Shown here one piece after another: positions 1 to 12,760 of a stretch of 64,000 nucleotides of DNA. Source of the DNA: GCA-958296115 sp965222445 (lineage in GTDB: Bacteria; Chloroflexota; Dehalococcoidia; Lucifugimonadales; CAJWER01); contig CBDCTY010000002.1 in NCBI GenBank assembly GCA_965222445.1, positions 2,108,001 through 2,172,000 of the forward strand, given 5' to 3'. Within the stretch, counting starts at the first letter, position 1; every line of letters starts with the position of its first letter. Under the pieces are notes generated by a model, which had not been told where the DNA came from, did no database searches, and worked only from the letters and a program-made list of their open reading frames with translations. Both the position numbers and the translations under genes were made by a program.

Positions 1-3000
1 TACACCGTCAGCATCAGATTCTCGGCGGCGCGCCCCGGCACGCTCTGGAGGGGCTCGCTCACGGCCGCCGCGGGAGCGTATAGCAGCCAGGCCGGGGTTG
101 GCTATTGCGGGGACCTCCCCGTCTGTGCCCCGAGGACCTTCGGGGCGCTGTCCGAGCCAACGCAATTCACCTATAACGCCATCACCTACACCGTCCGTGC
201 GCTCATGAGCGGCGGAACCGGGGGCGGGGGCGGGACGCTCAACCTCACCGGGGGAAATCTGCAAGATCAGACTCTCTTTGTGGTGTACGTGGGCGACGCG
301 CCCTATCCGATAAGCAACCGTGTGGGGACGCGCTATAACCTTGGGGGGGGGATTCCCCGCCCTGACCGCCGACCAAACCTATGAGGTCAGCATCGTAAAG
401 CTGGTGGACTACGACAGCGACAACGACAACCTCATCGAGATAGCCAACCTCGCCCAGCTGCACGCCATGCGCTGGGACGTGGACGGCGACGGCTCCCCCG
501 ACAGTCACAGCCACGGCCTCGCCTTCCCCCTCGCGCTGCCGAACATGGGCTGCGCGACAACCTGCGCCGGCTACGAGCTGACCGCCGACCTCGATTTCGA
601 CACCAACAGAAACGGGCGGGCCGACGCCGGCGACGCCTACTGGAACAACGGCGCGGGGTGGGGCCCCATTGGAACCCTCACCACAGGCCCCTCCAGCCCC
701 TACATCGGAAAGTTCCACGGCAACGGCCACACCATCTCCAACCTGTCCATCAACCGTGCCACGGCCGAGGTGGGGCTGTTCGGCGTACTCGGCGGCTCGG
801 GCTTCGTGCATCACGTGGGACTGCTGAACGCCAACGTGACCTCCACCATGAATAACGTCGGCGCGCTGGTGGGCTTTATGCAAGGCGCCAGTACCCGCGT
901 GGCCGCGAGCTACGTCGACGGCGGCTTGGTGACCGGCGCTCTTTTTACCGGCGGGATCGTGGGCAGCGCCCAAGGCCAGGTCGCAGCTTCCTGGACCAAC
1001 GTCACCGTGTCGGGAAATTCGCAAGCGGGCGGACTGGTCGGCAACAATAGCGGCGGGGTGAAAAACTCCTATGCGCTGGGCACGGCATCCGGCACCGGAG
1101 GGTTTATCCACGGAGTGGTGGGCGCGTCCTCGAGCCTCACCGCCCTGGAAGCTGTCTATTACAATTGGGACATCCATCAGGTGAGTGACTCTCCCTACTC
1201 CAGGACCACCGCCGAATTGCAGGGCGGCGACGGCTACAACAACCTCTACGCCACCTGGAACGTGGACGTCGACGGGGTGGCCGGCAACGACAACCCCTGG
1301 GACTTCGGGACCGGCAGGGAATACCCCGCGCTCAAGGCCGACCGCAATAATGACGGCACGTTCACCTGGCAGGAATTCGGCCGGCAGGGGCGCGCGGCAA
1401 CGGATTCCGATCGCCTCCAAACCACGGACTACGACACCGACGACGACAACCTCATCGAGGTGTCCACCCTCGCGCAGCTGAACGTCATGCGCTATGACCT
1501 GGACGGCGACGGCACTGTGAAGGCGTACACGAAGCTTGCTGCCGAGACAACCCAGCTGACTCTCGCACAGGCTGTGGCCAAATACCTCGCGGCCTTCCCC
1601 AACGCGGACATCGGTGGGAACGACCGCATGGGCTGCCCGGCGACGTGCCTGGGCTACGAGCTGATCGAAGACCTGGATTTCGACACCAACGGCAACAACA
1701 CGGGCGACGCCGCCGACGCCCTAGGCGTTTACGACACCGACAGCTCCGGCTGGTCCCCCATTCACTCTACTGATAGCTGCTTCACCGCCGTCTTTGAGGG
1801 CAATTACCACTCCATTTCCCACCTGTTCATCAACGAGTCGGATCGTATCGGGCTGTTCGGCCACCTCGCCGGCGGCGAAATCAGGAACGTTGGCCTGCTG
1901 GATGTCAATATCACCGCAAGCGGCGCCGACAACGGTACTCTGGTGGCCTACAACGGCGCCTGCACGTCTCCTGTCGCGGGCGCCGGCACGATCACCAACA
2001 GCTACGCCACCGGAACGCTGAACTGCGGCGGGGGCTCTCAGTGCGGCGGTCTGGTCGGCAGCAACGCGGGACCGGTGCGGACCTCCTGGGCCAACGTCGC
2101 CGTGACCAACACAGGCAATAACAACGGCGGCCTGGTGGGCTACAACACCGGAAGCATCACCGCCTCCTACGCCATCGGCCGCAACGCCGCAACGGGGTCC
2201 GGCAACGGCGGCCTGGACGGCAGCGGGGCCGGGTCAGTCACCAACAGCTACTTCAACAACCAAATCACCACGCTGTTCCACCGCATCCAGGGCAAGACCA
2301 CCGCCGAGCTGCAGAACCCCACGGGCTACACCGGCATCTACGCCAACTGGAACCTGGACCTGAACGGCGACGGGACGGCGGACGACCCCTGGCACTTCGG
2401 CACGTCCAGCCAGTACCCCGCGCACAAGGGGGTATTTCTGGCGGCCACCACCATCACCATCACCGCGGACAGTCCCTCGGTCGTCGAGGGGCAGAACGCG
2501 GTATTCACCGTCGCCGCCGCTCCCATGCCCGAATCCGACCTGACGGTGAACCTGGCGCAGTTCGTCAGGAACAACTGCGCCACCCTCGTATGTGACGCCG
2601 CGGCAACCACGACAGCCACCACGCCCACCGTGACCATCACGGGCGGCCAACCGTCGGTTAAGCACAGCGTCCCGACCGAGAACGACGCCGCGGACGAGTA
2701 CGACGGCAGCGTCACGCTCACCACCGCCGAGGGGAGCAGCCCCGCCACCGTCACGGTCATGGACGACGACGCCCCGCCCTCTTTCCAGTTCCAGGAGGAA
2801 GACGGTCGCGCCACAGAGTCCTTTGGGAGAATCCCTGTCAATGTGGAAATGACCCCGGCTGTGCAATACAAGAGCGGCGTGAGCGTGAACTGGGCGATCA
2901 CGGCCGACGCGCCTCCCTACGAGGTAGTCCGCGCGACGGAAGGCGTCGACTTTACGACGTCATCGGGCACGCTTGCCTTCCCCCCGCACGTGCCCGGACA

Positions 3001-6000
3001 GGACGCTCTCAGATATCGATCGTTCAACTTCCCAATCGTGGACGATGGCATCGACGAAGCCGACGAGGAGGACGTCTATATCGCGCTCTCCATTCCGCCG
3101 GGCGTCGATGCCACGCTCGGGAACAAAGTTAGGATGCTGCTGCGCATAACGGACAGCGACAGCGCCCAGCCGCAGCTCGCGCCGACGGTCGCCGCGGAGG
3201 GGTCCGGCGCACTGAGGGCCACCTGGCTTGTGCCGCCGAACACCGCGGCGAACGCCTTCACCGGCTACAACGTGCAGTACCGCCTGGCCGCCGGCGTGGT
3301 GGACGTCGACGAGCCGGCATGGACCGACGGGCCCCAGGACGTCCTGGACCTCACCGCCGTCATAGATGGCCTGGACGCGGGCACCGAGTACCAGGTGCGG
3401 GTGGCGCCCGTGAGGGTGAAATCGGCCGTCCGCACGTGGTCGGCGATAGGCGCGGAGACCACCGGCGCGCTGCCGCCGGGCGTGCCGGGCGCTCCCGGTA
3501 CGCCCACGTTCACGGCGCCCGCGACGGACGGTTGGACCGCGGCGTGGACCGCTTCGGTGTTCTCGGGAGACTCGCCCATCACCGGCTACGACCTGCGCTA
3601 CCGGCTGGCCGGCTCCGGCGTGCTCTTCACCAACGGCCCCCAGGGCCTCACGACCCGCACCGCAACCATCACCGGCCTAGTGGAGAACACCGCCTACGAG
3701 GTGCAGGCGCGGGCGGTCAACACCCAGGGCGGCGGCGCATGGTCCGCCTCCGGCTACGCCGCCACCACCGTCGACGGCGCAACCTTCTCCGCCACGATGA
3801 TCGTGGGGACGCAGATAAGCGGTGGTATCACGAGTCGGGGGTATAGAGTCATCTCTTACGGCTCCCTGACTCCGGATAGCCTCAACGTTGGGGGGGCAGA
3901 CCGCTTCTTGGAACAATTGTTCGATACGGAACCAAATAATGAGCTTCGGGTCCGATTCAATATCGTGAATTTCGATAATGTACTTCCCGGGTCTTACAAC
4001 CTGCGCCTGGACAACGCCTCCTTCCTGCTCAACAGCGCCTCCTACGGAACCGATTCCAGTGAACCTACTTACTACGTAATCCCCACCGCCAACCTGAGCT
4101 GGACTGAGGGGCAGGCCGTGGCGGTGTCGCTGGTCCCTATCCCTGACGCGCCCGCCGCCCCCACCTTCGGAACGCCCACGGCGAACAGCCTGGTGGTGAA
4201 CTGGGTGGAGCCGTCGAACACCGGCGGCTCGGCCATCACGAGCTACGACCTGCAATACCGGCCGGCCAACTCCGACGCGGCCTTCACCGCCGGCCCCCGG
4301 GACCGGACAGGGACCACCGCAACCATCGGCAGCCTGCCCGCCGCCAACACCGCCTACGAGGTGCAGGTACGGGCCACCAACGCCACCGGCGGCAGCAGCC
4401 TATGGTCCGCCTCCGGCTACGCCGCCACCACCGTGGACGGCGCAATCTTCTCCGGCCTGATGACCGTGGCGGAGAGCCTTAATAAATTCGGCTATAACTC
4501 CCCCGAAGGACTCGGCGCTCTGGAGCCCGCTTCCTTTACTGCCAATGGGAACTCTTACACGATCGTGGATGCCTCCTATTTCTCAAACACCTTTTCATTC
4601 GCGACGACATCGGGCGCGGCAAGCGCGCCGGCGTTCATACTGCACCTGGACGGCTCGCAGATCCACCTGTTAGCCGCAAACAAGGTTGGAGACAAAATCT
4701 CGCTTACCATAGCGAATGCCGGCCAGAGTTGGGCCGTTGGGCAGAAGGTGGCGGTGTCGCTCGTCCTCGCCTCTGTCCCTGTGGTGACCATCACGGCAGG
4801 CCCCCCCGTGACCGAGGGCGCGAACGCGGTGTTCACGGTGACGGCCAACCCCGCGCCGCCGGCCGCCCTGACCGTCATCCTGAACGTCACGGCCACCGGC
4901 AACTACGGCGTCACGACCGGCCTGGACCTGGCGACCATTCCGGCCAACCAGCAGACCGTCACGCACACGGTTGCGACCACAAGCGACAACACGTTCGAGG
5001 ACCCCGGCTCGGTGACGGCCACGGTGACGACGGGCAATGGCTACACCATCGGGGACCCGGCGGCGGCCACGGTGACCATCAACGACGGGCTCAGCTTCTC
5101 CATCGACGACGTGAGCATGAACGAGGGCGACAGCGGCCAGACGCCCTTCGTCTTCACCGTGACCGCGTCATTCCCCGTCGTGACGTCGGCGACGGTCGAT
5201 TTCCAGGCCACGCCCGGCACCGCCACGCATAACGTGGATTACTTAGCGCATAGCGACTCGTTGACCTTCAACCCGGGCGACCTGACCAAAACAGTCACCG
5301 TCCAGGTCATCGGCGACACCGTCTTAGAGACGGACGAGACCTTCAACGTTGGCATCCTCCCCAATCGTGGGGGCGCCTCCAGGGGGACGGGCATCGGCAC
5401 GATCGTCAACGACGAGCGCGTGCCCGGGGAAGCGGACTACGACATCGACGACGACAACCTCATCGAAGTGTCGAGCCTGGCGCAACTCAACGCGATCCGC
5501 TGGGACCTGAACGGCAACGGCGCCCCCTCGGCGGGCAACGGCGACGCTTATTTCACCGCCTTCCCCGACGCGCTGCTGGACATGGGCTGCGCCGCCACCT
5601 GCATCGGCTACGAGCTCACCGCCAACCTGGACTTCGACACCAACAACGACGGCCGCACCGACGTCGCCGGCGACGACTACTGGAACGGCGGCCTGGGCTG
5701 GGACCCCATTGCGGGCAAGTCAACCGCCCCGTGGTACGAGGGGGTGTTCCACGGCAACGGCCACACCATCTCCAATCTGTACATACGCAGGCAATTCAGT
5801 GACGACGGCCAGTACTTCGCCGGACTGTTTGGCGAGGCCACCGGACGCATCAGCTACGTCGCCCTGCTGGACGTGAATATCACCGGATGGAACTGGGTCG
5901 GCGCGCTGGCCGGGGCCATGCGCGCCCAAGACGCCGTCGTTGTCGCCAGCTACGCCACCGGACGGGTCAGCTCCTTTATTAGTGACCCGAGTGGCGTCGG

Positions 6001-9000
6001 CGGTCTGGTGGGCGCGATGGTTGGTAAGATTATCGCTTCCTATGCCAACGTCAACATGAGCGGCCCTGGTGATTTTACCGGCGGTCTGGTCGGCGATCTG
6101 GACGGCTTTTCTGTCAGCAACCCCGCGCAGATCGCGGCTTCACTAGCGCTTGGCGACGTGGCTGCGGGCAGCGCCGCGGACGACACGGCTGTCGGCGGTG
6201 TGGCGGGCAGGGTGGTTAACGCCGACGCGAGCGTTGACGACAGCTACTTCGACACCGATAACATCGTCAGCGTCCTCACCCACGGGCGCGTCCTCGTAGA
6301 CCGGGTTGCCCGGGGCAAGACCACCTCGGAGCTGCAAACCCCCGCGGGCTACACCGGCATCTACGCCAACTGGAACGTGGACGTGGACGGCGACGGCACG
6401 AATGACGACCCCTGGGACTTCGGCGAGGACGACCAGCACCCGGCGCTGAAGGCGGACAGCGACGGCGACGGCGTCTTCACCTGGCACGAGTTCGGCGATC
6501 AGGGGCGCGTCGACCACCCGGCCGTCAGCATCGCGGCGGACCAGCCCGAGGTCACCGAGGGGCAGCCCGCCCGGTTCACCGTCAGCATCAACCCCGCGCC
6601 TGCTGCGGCGGTCACGGTCAACCTGCTGGTCGCGGCGCACGGCGACTACGGCGTCACCGTCGGCCCGGCCACGGTCGTCATCCCGGCGAACGCGTCGAGC
6701 GCCGTCTTCACCGTGACCACCACGAACGACGATGTGGACCAGCACGCGGGCAGGGTGACCGTTACGGTGCTGGACGGCGCAGGCTACGACGCGCCGGCGT
6801 CGTCGGCAACGGTGACCATCAACGACAACGACCCGCCGTCCGTCTCCATCGCGCCGGTCGGCGCCTACGCGTCGCCCGGCGGCGTCGCCGAGTTCCGTCT
6901 GACGGCGAGCACCCCCCCGGAGTCGGACCTGAGCGTGCGCGTACGCATCACGTCCAGCATCGCGTCCCTCCGGGGCACGGCCGGCGTTGCCATACTCGCG
7001 GGCGAGACCACGGGGACCCACCGCGTCAACATCCCGGAGAGCAGCCCCGAGGGCGGGACGGTGACAGTCACGCTGCGGAGCGGCCGCGGCTACACGGTGG
7101 CCCCCGCGCCGGACAACGCCGCCGCCGAGGTCACCATCAGCCACGAGGCGCCCGACGCCGTGGCGGCCGTGGCGAGAGAGCTGGACAGCAGAGGGCGGGT
7201 CGTCACTACCCGCGAGGTGTCGCGTCCGGGGATGTTCGAGCTGTACGCCGAACGCAGCAACGACCGCTCTCGAGGCGGGGCGCTGACCTACGTCTGGAAG
7301 CAGACCCACGGCCCCGCGTCCGCCACGGCCCCCGCCGCCTCGACCAACGGCCACGCCCTGCATCCGATCAACCTCTCGTGCTTCAGGCTGGCAACCGACC
7401 GGTTCTGCACCATCCGGCTGCCCTCCGGCAGCGACGTCGTCAGGTTCATCACGGGATCGACTGAATACGATAGGCAAGGGGTGCGTGTCGAGATCAGGGT
7501 CCCGCTGGGCGAATACCGGTTCGAGTTGACCGTCGCCAACGCCGCGGGCTTCACGGACACCGCCGCGGTGAGCGTGACGGTGACGGACACCCTCCCGCCG
7601 GTGGCGGTGGCGAAGGTGACCTCGGTGTACCAGGCGGACCGGGACCGCCAGATTCTCTGCAGCACGGAGCCGGATGCGCGTGTCCGGTGCGGGAACAGCG
7701 ATATACCGGACACCCTCGACACCAGCAACTTGGTGCAGCCGCCCGGCGGCAGAGTAACGATGAGCGGACGCGACAGCACCTCCAACGTCGGCGGCACGCT
7801 GACCTACTCGTGGGAGCAGACCTGCGCCGATAGCTCCAGCGGCAGCGTCATCCGCGTCGAATGTCCCGTTCCGGTGACGCTGCGCGGCGCCAACACGGCC
7901 ACGCCGTCCTTCACGGCCCCCGACCAGGAGATCGGCCTCTCATTCACGCTCACCGTGACCGACCGCTACGGCAACCGGGACAGCGACACGGTGTACCTCA
8001 CGATAGAGGACGCCAGCCCGGAGACGTTCCGGATACCGCCGCAGGCCGACGCGTTCGTCGACTACCCGGTCGATCCGACCGTAGCCGCACAGGGACGGGA
8101 GACCGCCGGAGCGCGGGAGAAGACCCGCGTCACGCTGGACGGCAGCGGCAGCAACGACGACCTGGACAACGGCCGCATCACCTACCTCTGGGAGCCGCTC
8201 GACGACATTGGCAACGGCACGCTGTCCAACGCCACCCGCAGCCGCGCTACGTTCCTGACGCCCACGGGCCTGAGCCGCGACGCCGCCTACCGCTTCCAGC
8301 TGACCGTGACGGACAACGACGACAAGACGGACACCGCCAAGGTCGAAGTCCGCGTCACGGCGGCGCCGACGGTGGACTCCTTCACCGCCCCGGAGGTGGT
8401 CGCGGAAGGGGCCTCCATCACGCTGCGCGCCAAGGCGAGCGGCTACCCCGGCGAACAATTAACCTATCGGTGGACACGGACTTCACCCCCCGGCGCGCCC
8501 GTCCTGACCCTGCCGGCGGTCTCGAACAGCGCGACCCTCAGAGTCACCGCGCCCACGGGCCTGGCCGCCAACGCGTTCTACCGCTTCACCGTCGAAGTCG
8601 TCGACTCCGACGGCCTGCCGGCGACTGACCACGTGTTCGTGCAGGTGCGCAAGGCCGCCCCGCCGGGGGGCCGGACGCGGGTAACGGCCAACGCCGGGCC
8701 CAACGTAACGGTGACGGTGCAAGCCGCGTTCGAGGAGATCACGCTGTCCGGCGCAAGCGCGGCGGGGCCGGCCGACAGCAGGCTGTACTACGAATGGACG
8801 CAGGTATCGGGCCCGCGGCTGACCGTGCCGGGCTTCGTCCCCGACGGTCCCAACGACTCCCTGATCTGGAACGGCGGCTCGCTCACCCCGATCATCCCCG
8901 CGCCGGAGCGCGGAGGCCGGGTGACGCTGCGGCTGAGGGTCGAGGACGACTTCGGCGGCAGCGCCTCCGACACCGTCACCATCACCATCAGGATCGCGCC

Positions 9001-9352
9001 CGAGCCCCCGTCGCCTGAGCCTGAGCCTGAGCCGCCGCCGCCGCCCGGCGGACTCTCCGCCAACGCGGGCCCCGACCGGACCGTGGCCGGCGGCCGGACA
9101 GTCAGACTGGAAGGGAGCGCCACCGCCCCGCCCGGCGGCCGGCTGTCCTACCAATGGACGCAGGTATCAGGCCCCGAGTTGCCCTGGCCGGGCTTAGCCA
9201 ATGCCGGTTTCCGCGCGGCAACCTTCTTCGCGCCGGACGACCTCGCCTTCAGCGAAACCGCCACATTCAAGCTCACCGTCACCGACGACAACACCGGCCA
9301 AACCGCCACCGACACCGTCACCATCACCATCCAAACCCGCCGCAACTACTAA
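1..9352 (+). CDS. Giant modular surface protein, 5' partial, one frameshift
   Basis: Very long extracellular protein of unknown ligand, probably an adhesin or matrix protein. Frame 1 is open from base 1 to about 350 and encodes the end of a beta-rich domain; the frame that follows encodes 3010 residues from about 320 to 9352. Counting from base 320: GLUG-type modules at about 30-355, 371-705 and 1706-2064, each opening with a DYDxDxDNLIE motif and carrying DxDGDG calcium-type loops; Calx-beta domains near 711, 1488, 1593 and 2069; Fn3 domains near 951, 1053 and 1275; PKD/Ig-like domains from about 2280 to the end; a Pro/Glu linker near 2893-2912. No sortase motif or C-terminal membrane segment is visible. 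The true start lies outside the window. The frame change falls in a G9 run at 343-351. Domain names are by eye. Confidence 0.8.
343..351 (+). repeat. G9 homopolymer at the frameshift of the giant gene
   Basis: Nine consecutive G. Upstream, frame 1 reads a coherent domain ending YNLGGG; downstream, the frame starting FPALTADQTYEV is coherent. Deleting one G joins them into one open frame. Confidence 0.85.
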
Positions 9353-9862
9353 CCGCCGCCCGCGCCCACGGCCCCGGCCTACTCGCCGCCGGAGCGCATG
9401 GCCGCCTCGGGGGAAGAGGCGGCTACTCGAGGGCCTACAACCCCACCACCCACCGAAAAGTTTGTAGTACAGTCTCCTTAGGCCCACCAAACTGACAAAA
9501 TCAAGAACCTTCATTCGACGGACACAATAGACACGGAAACCTGAGGTACTCGTGGGCGGTCAGTTTGGGTCCATTCAAGCCAGGTCAGATAGTTAGACAG
9601 TAGCGTGCCCCACAACAGCCTGCCGGAGAGGGTGGGGCCGCTGGGAACAGGCGTGGCGCGCAAGCTAGGTGTCGAACCCCGCTACCCCGTCCAAATCTAA
9701 CCTAGCCCGGCCCGGGCGGATGGGGCTGTGAGCCTACCGGTCCCCCTTGGCATGGCCATAATGGCGCGACAGAGCAGAGCAAGAGTGGTGTGGTCTCTGA
9801 CCCTGAGCGGCCATCAACGTCGCACGGAGGGGCTTGGCAGCGGCCCCAATATAGTCTCCATC
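9353..9862. other. Intergenic region without recognisable gene
   Basis: About 510 bp between the converging giant gene and cap3. The short open frames here show no recognisable protein and overlap one another. No clear terminator hairpin with a T-run was found. Confidence 0.5.
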
Positions 9863-10324
9863 TTAGGACACCGCCGCCAATCTGATGGGCGAGGGATGCC
9901 GTGGGAATACATGCGCCACCATTTCCCATGTCAGCCCACCGACCACGATCAGAATTGGTTCTGGAGTGCTGTACTGGGGAGCTTTGGCGATACGGAGCAT
10001 CTCGCTGATATCCGTTGCGCTGGGTTGACCTGCCCCACCGGGATGATAGTGCCACTCACCGAGGTAGTATTCCCGAGTTTCCCATAGGGAGTTGAGCTGC
10101 TTCTGAAGGCCACGGGTTCCTCTTCGAAAGCTGGTCCGCTTCCTGAGCGAGTCCTTTGGCGGACCCCATACTCTCGTCACTATCGCAGTGTTGTGCGCCT
10201 CGTTGTACCGACCAACAAGAAGCCCCCCGGTCTCCAAGGCTCCAGACAGACGGCACATGGTCAAGAGCGCTTCGACCTCATGACCTCCGACACAGATCCG
10301 AAAGCGACCGTCGGAGGAACACAT
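9863..10324 (-). CDS. cap3: JAMM/MPN-domain deubiquitinase-like peptidase (Cap3-like)
   Basis: Predicted zinc isopeptidase of the JAB/JAMM family. In type II CBASS, Cap3 removes Cap2-made conjugates from the CD-NTase. The JAMM motif is complete: an ETGG glutamate, then EWHYHPGG and the PSATD segment, giving the HxH, Ser and Asp residues. I chose the ATG at 10324, seven bases after the cap2 stop, giving 153 residues; an upstream in-frame ATG at 10402 would overlap the cap2 end by about 70 bp. It is the last gene of the minus-strand defence operon. The order after an E1/E2 protein supports the Cap3 role; the JAMM assignment itself is firm. Confidence 0.82.
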   Translation of the reverse strand: MCSSDGRFRICVGGHEVEALLTMCRLSGALETGGLLVGRYNEAHNTAIVTRVWGPPKDSLRKRTSFRRGTRGLQKQLNSLWETREYYLGEWHYHPGGAGQPSATDISEMLRIAKAPQYSTPEPILIVVGGLTWEMVAHVFPRHPSPIRLAAVS

Positions 10325-10331
10325 AGTGAGG

Positions 10332-12236
10332 TCAGGAGACCTGGTTGGGCTCAGATACTCTACGCAACCCATTGAATACACCGTTCTCATACTGCTGTTC
10401 AAATACGATCAAGGTTGGTTCAGATGGAGGTTCGGCTATCGCGGATTCCATGGTCTTCACAACTGCCCCGGTCATCATCCAGATGTCGTCGATCCGTGCA
10501 GGCATCAGCGCATGCCAACATCCGGTGCCATCGCGCGGTAGCTCCCCGTCGTAACCATCCATCTCAGAACGCAGCCATGGATCGAGCTTATACCAATTTA
10601 TTTTGAGCGCGCCGTAAATCCGTCATTCCCGCGAAGAGCCTGCCCCCGAGCAGTCGGGGGCGGGAACCCACTCCCTGGCCGCACATATACGGCGGCATCA
10701 CGGTGACTTGGTATTACTTGCGAAGTCGGCAGCCGGGAACGTGCTGCCGTGTGCCACGTAGGTGAACGCTCGCCTTGCTTTCAAACCAACCGACACCGAG
10801 ATGAATGTGATGGGTCCGTCCCAGGGGAACTGGTTCATCTCCGCTACAATTGAATCTTCAGCCGTACAATCTATAACGACATCGGCGTCCAGTACGCGAT
10901 TCCTGTCTTTCTGCTGCCGCGGAGGGAAGGTAGCGTTTATGGGAGTTACGACGGAATGGACCGCTGCATCATCGAGCCGATCTGCCAGACTCGAAGCTTT
11001 CGCCTTCTCTAGGTGGCTAACTCCCAGAGTGTGCCTGACGAGGTTGCCAGCTTTCAGGTGGTCATGGTCCATGATGGTCACGTCTTGGACACCCGAGCGG
11101 ACTAGGATTTCGGCCAGCACTGACCCCACCGCGCCACCGCCGATGATCAGAACGGACTTTGACCGTACCGATGCATTCATCCTCCCCCTGCCTGATATCT
11201 CGTCTTGGTGCCAGTTTTCGGTCTCGACCCATTCGAGAGCCACTTTGTCCCCGAACACCAGCGATCGGTCCCGGCTCCAGTACCCTGACTCAGTGGATCG
11301 AAACCCAGGTAGGGGCCTGGAGGTCAGGGGCGGGAGCCATAGAGCGAGCCAGTGGACTTGGACATCAGGTTGCTGAACTTTGGCTGGGATCGGAAACCCA
11401 ACAAGCAGCACGTGCCTCTTCCCGTCTCGGAGGCCACTGACCGCCGACCTCAGCAAGGAATCTAGGTCGATCCCCTGTCTTTGGCAACATTGTCGGAGTT
11501 CTCCCCATATGGTCGGTATCGCCCATGGACCGATTACCGGTAGTCTATCGAGCCAAATCCACGCCACACCAAGATCGTTTTCCTTGCCGAGAGGCTTGGT
11601 CCAGGGGTCCTGGATATCGACTCCCGACCTACCTACGTTTAAATCGTCCACTACAAGTATGAGTGGGTCTTCCTGTAAGTTCCGCACACTTGCAGTCCCT
11701 TTCCGCGGGTGCTTCCCTCGCCAGAAAAGGAGATTCTCGTGCCCCTCAGCGAAGACGACTTTGAGAGCAGAGGAGAATGGAATATCCGGCAGCTCGAACG
11801 GGTCGCCAGGCTCGACTAGTTCACCTCGGGACGCTAGGCCAAGCCACTCCTGTACCCGTTGGACATGCCAGGCAAGTCTGGATTCCGGGTCGAACGGCTC
11901 GATGTCGTAGGATCGACGGCCCAGAGTGCGCAGGGTGGTGTCGACACACAGGCGGCCGCATCGCCACGGCAGTTCGTCGGGCCCGGCTCGATTGTGATTC
12001 TGGTGATTGAATGTGAGCGCGATGCCACTGACCATCGCCGGGTAGAAGACAATCTGGCCGTACGGGTATGTGCCGCGGACGTGGACGTACCAGTCGGTTG
12101 TACGAGGTACGGGACCTCCAGATTCGACGTCCGCGGTAATCCTACAGTGCAGAACCCAGATCGCTCGGTCATCGTGCCAGACGAAGTCCCCGATCATCCT
12201 TACACCGGGAACCGACTCCAGGGCCCTGCGCCCCAC
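10332..12236 (-). pseudogene. cap2: E2-E1 fusion (Cap2-like), interrupted by a MITE
   Basis: Ubiquitin-transfer-like enzyme with an N-terminal E2-like domain and a C-terminal ThiF/E1 adenylation domain. The E2-like part holds a GRLCVD cysteine; the E1 part holds the nucleotide motif IIGGGAVGS followed by an acidic MDHDHL strand. The reading frame is cut at about 10714 by a 123-bp element (10591-10713). Beyond it, 10332-10587 encodes the missing tail with the conserved GTGCWHALMPARIDD segment. Removing the element plus one 3-bp duplication restores a continuous frame of 592 codons. A GTG at 12236 is used here, but the open frame extends a little upstream and the exact start is uncertain. The gene follows the CD-NTase remnant and precedes cap3, as in type II CBASS operons. 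Confidence 0.85.
10591..10713 (+). mobile_element. MITE copy 1 (long core, GAGCAGTC loop), in cap2
   Basis: Begins TACCAA and ends TTGGTA, flanked by TTA on both sides (10588-10590 and 10714-10716). 123 bp. Splits the cap2 frame. Confidence 0.92.
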
Positions 12237-12274
12237 GCGCAGGGCCTCTGGCAGAGATCGTGCTGGGAGGGATG

Positions 12275-12760
12275 CTAGGCGAATCTTCCCCCTCCAACGC
12301 GCGTCTGCTCTCGGCGGGGTGTGAACCCCCCGGTTCCTACCGCTGCGGCTCCGGCGATCGCTGCCGAAGATCCACTCGGAGGAGACGGGAATTTCTTACC
12401 GAACAGAGACTGCCACAGAGTCGCGCTGTCCGATGCATCGTCGGAGTCCAACGCCTTCCTTGCGACAGTGGAGGCCTGCCGGACACGATCGACAAATTTG
12501 GAGAAGTCACTAGGAGACAGCCGCTTCAGGACGTTGTGCTCTGGAACCCCTCGGTCTGGGACGAACGGGACCATCCCTGACGCCGTGTATGCCGAGTACC
12601 TGGAGTCCATCTCCTCGAGCACAAGTGTGAATCCCTGTGCCAGGTTCCCGACGTCGCCCGGGCAGCAGTCGCCAACGAGATGTTCTAGAGGGTAGCTCTT
12701 GGGATATTCGAGCTCGGGATGCGCCGTCCGATTGAGCTATGCGCGGAGAGGTACAGCCGG
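12275..12760 (-). pseudogene. C-terminal remnant of a CD-NTase (CBASS nucleotidyltransferase)
   Basis: A frame open from about 12760 to 12275 encodes YPKSYPLEHLVGDCC, then an NLAQGF..LEEMDSRY helix, a DRGVPEHNVLKRLS segment and a terminal WQSLFGKKFP motif. This pattern resembles the C-terminus of the SMODS-type nucleotidyltransferases of CBASS. The catalytic half (the GS and DxD motifs) is absent; upstream the sequence passes straight into the Cap4-like gene. I infer a deletion removing the SAVED domain of the upstream gene and the catalytic part of this one. It sits directly before cap2. The family call rests on remembered motif patterns, so confidence is moderate. Confidence 0.65.

Noticed and set aside
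245..1420. 391-codon open frame on the minus strand
   Set aside because: Antisense shadow of the giant gene; composition is Gly/Val/His-rich with no domain.
6143..7477. 444-codon minus-strand open frame
   Set aside because: Antisense shadow of the GC-rich giant gene, Arg/Gly-rich without motifs.
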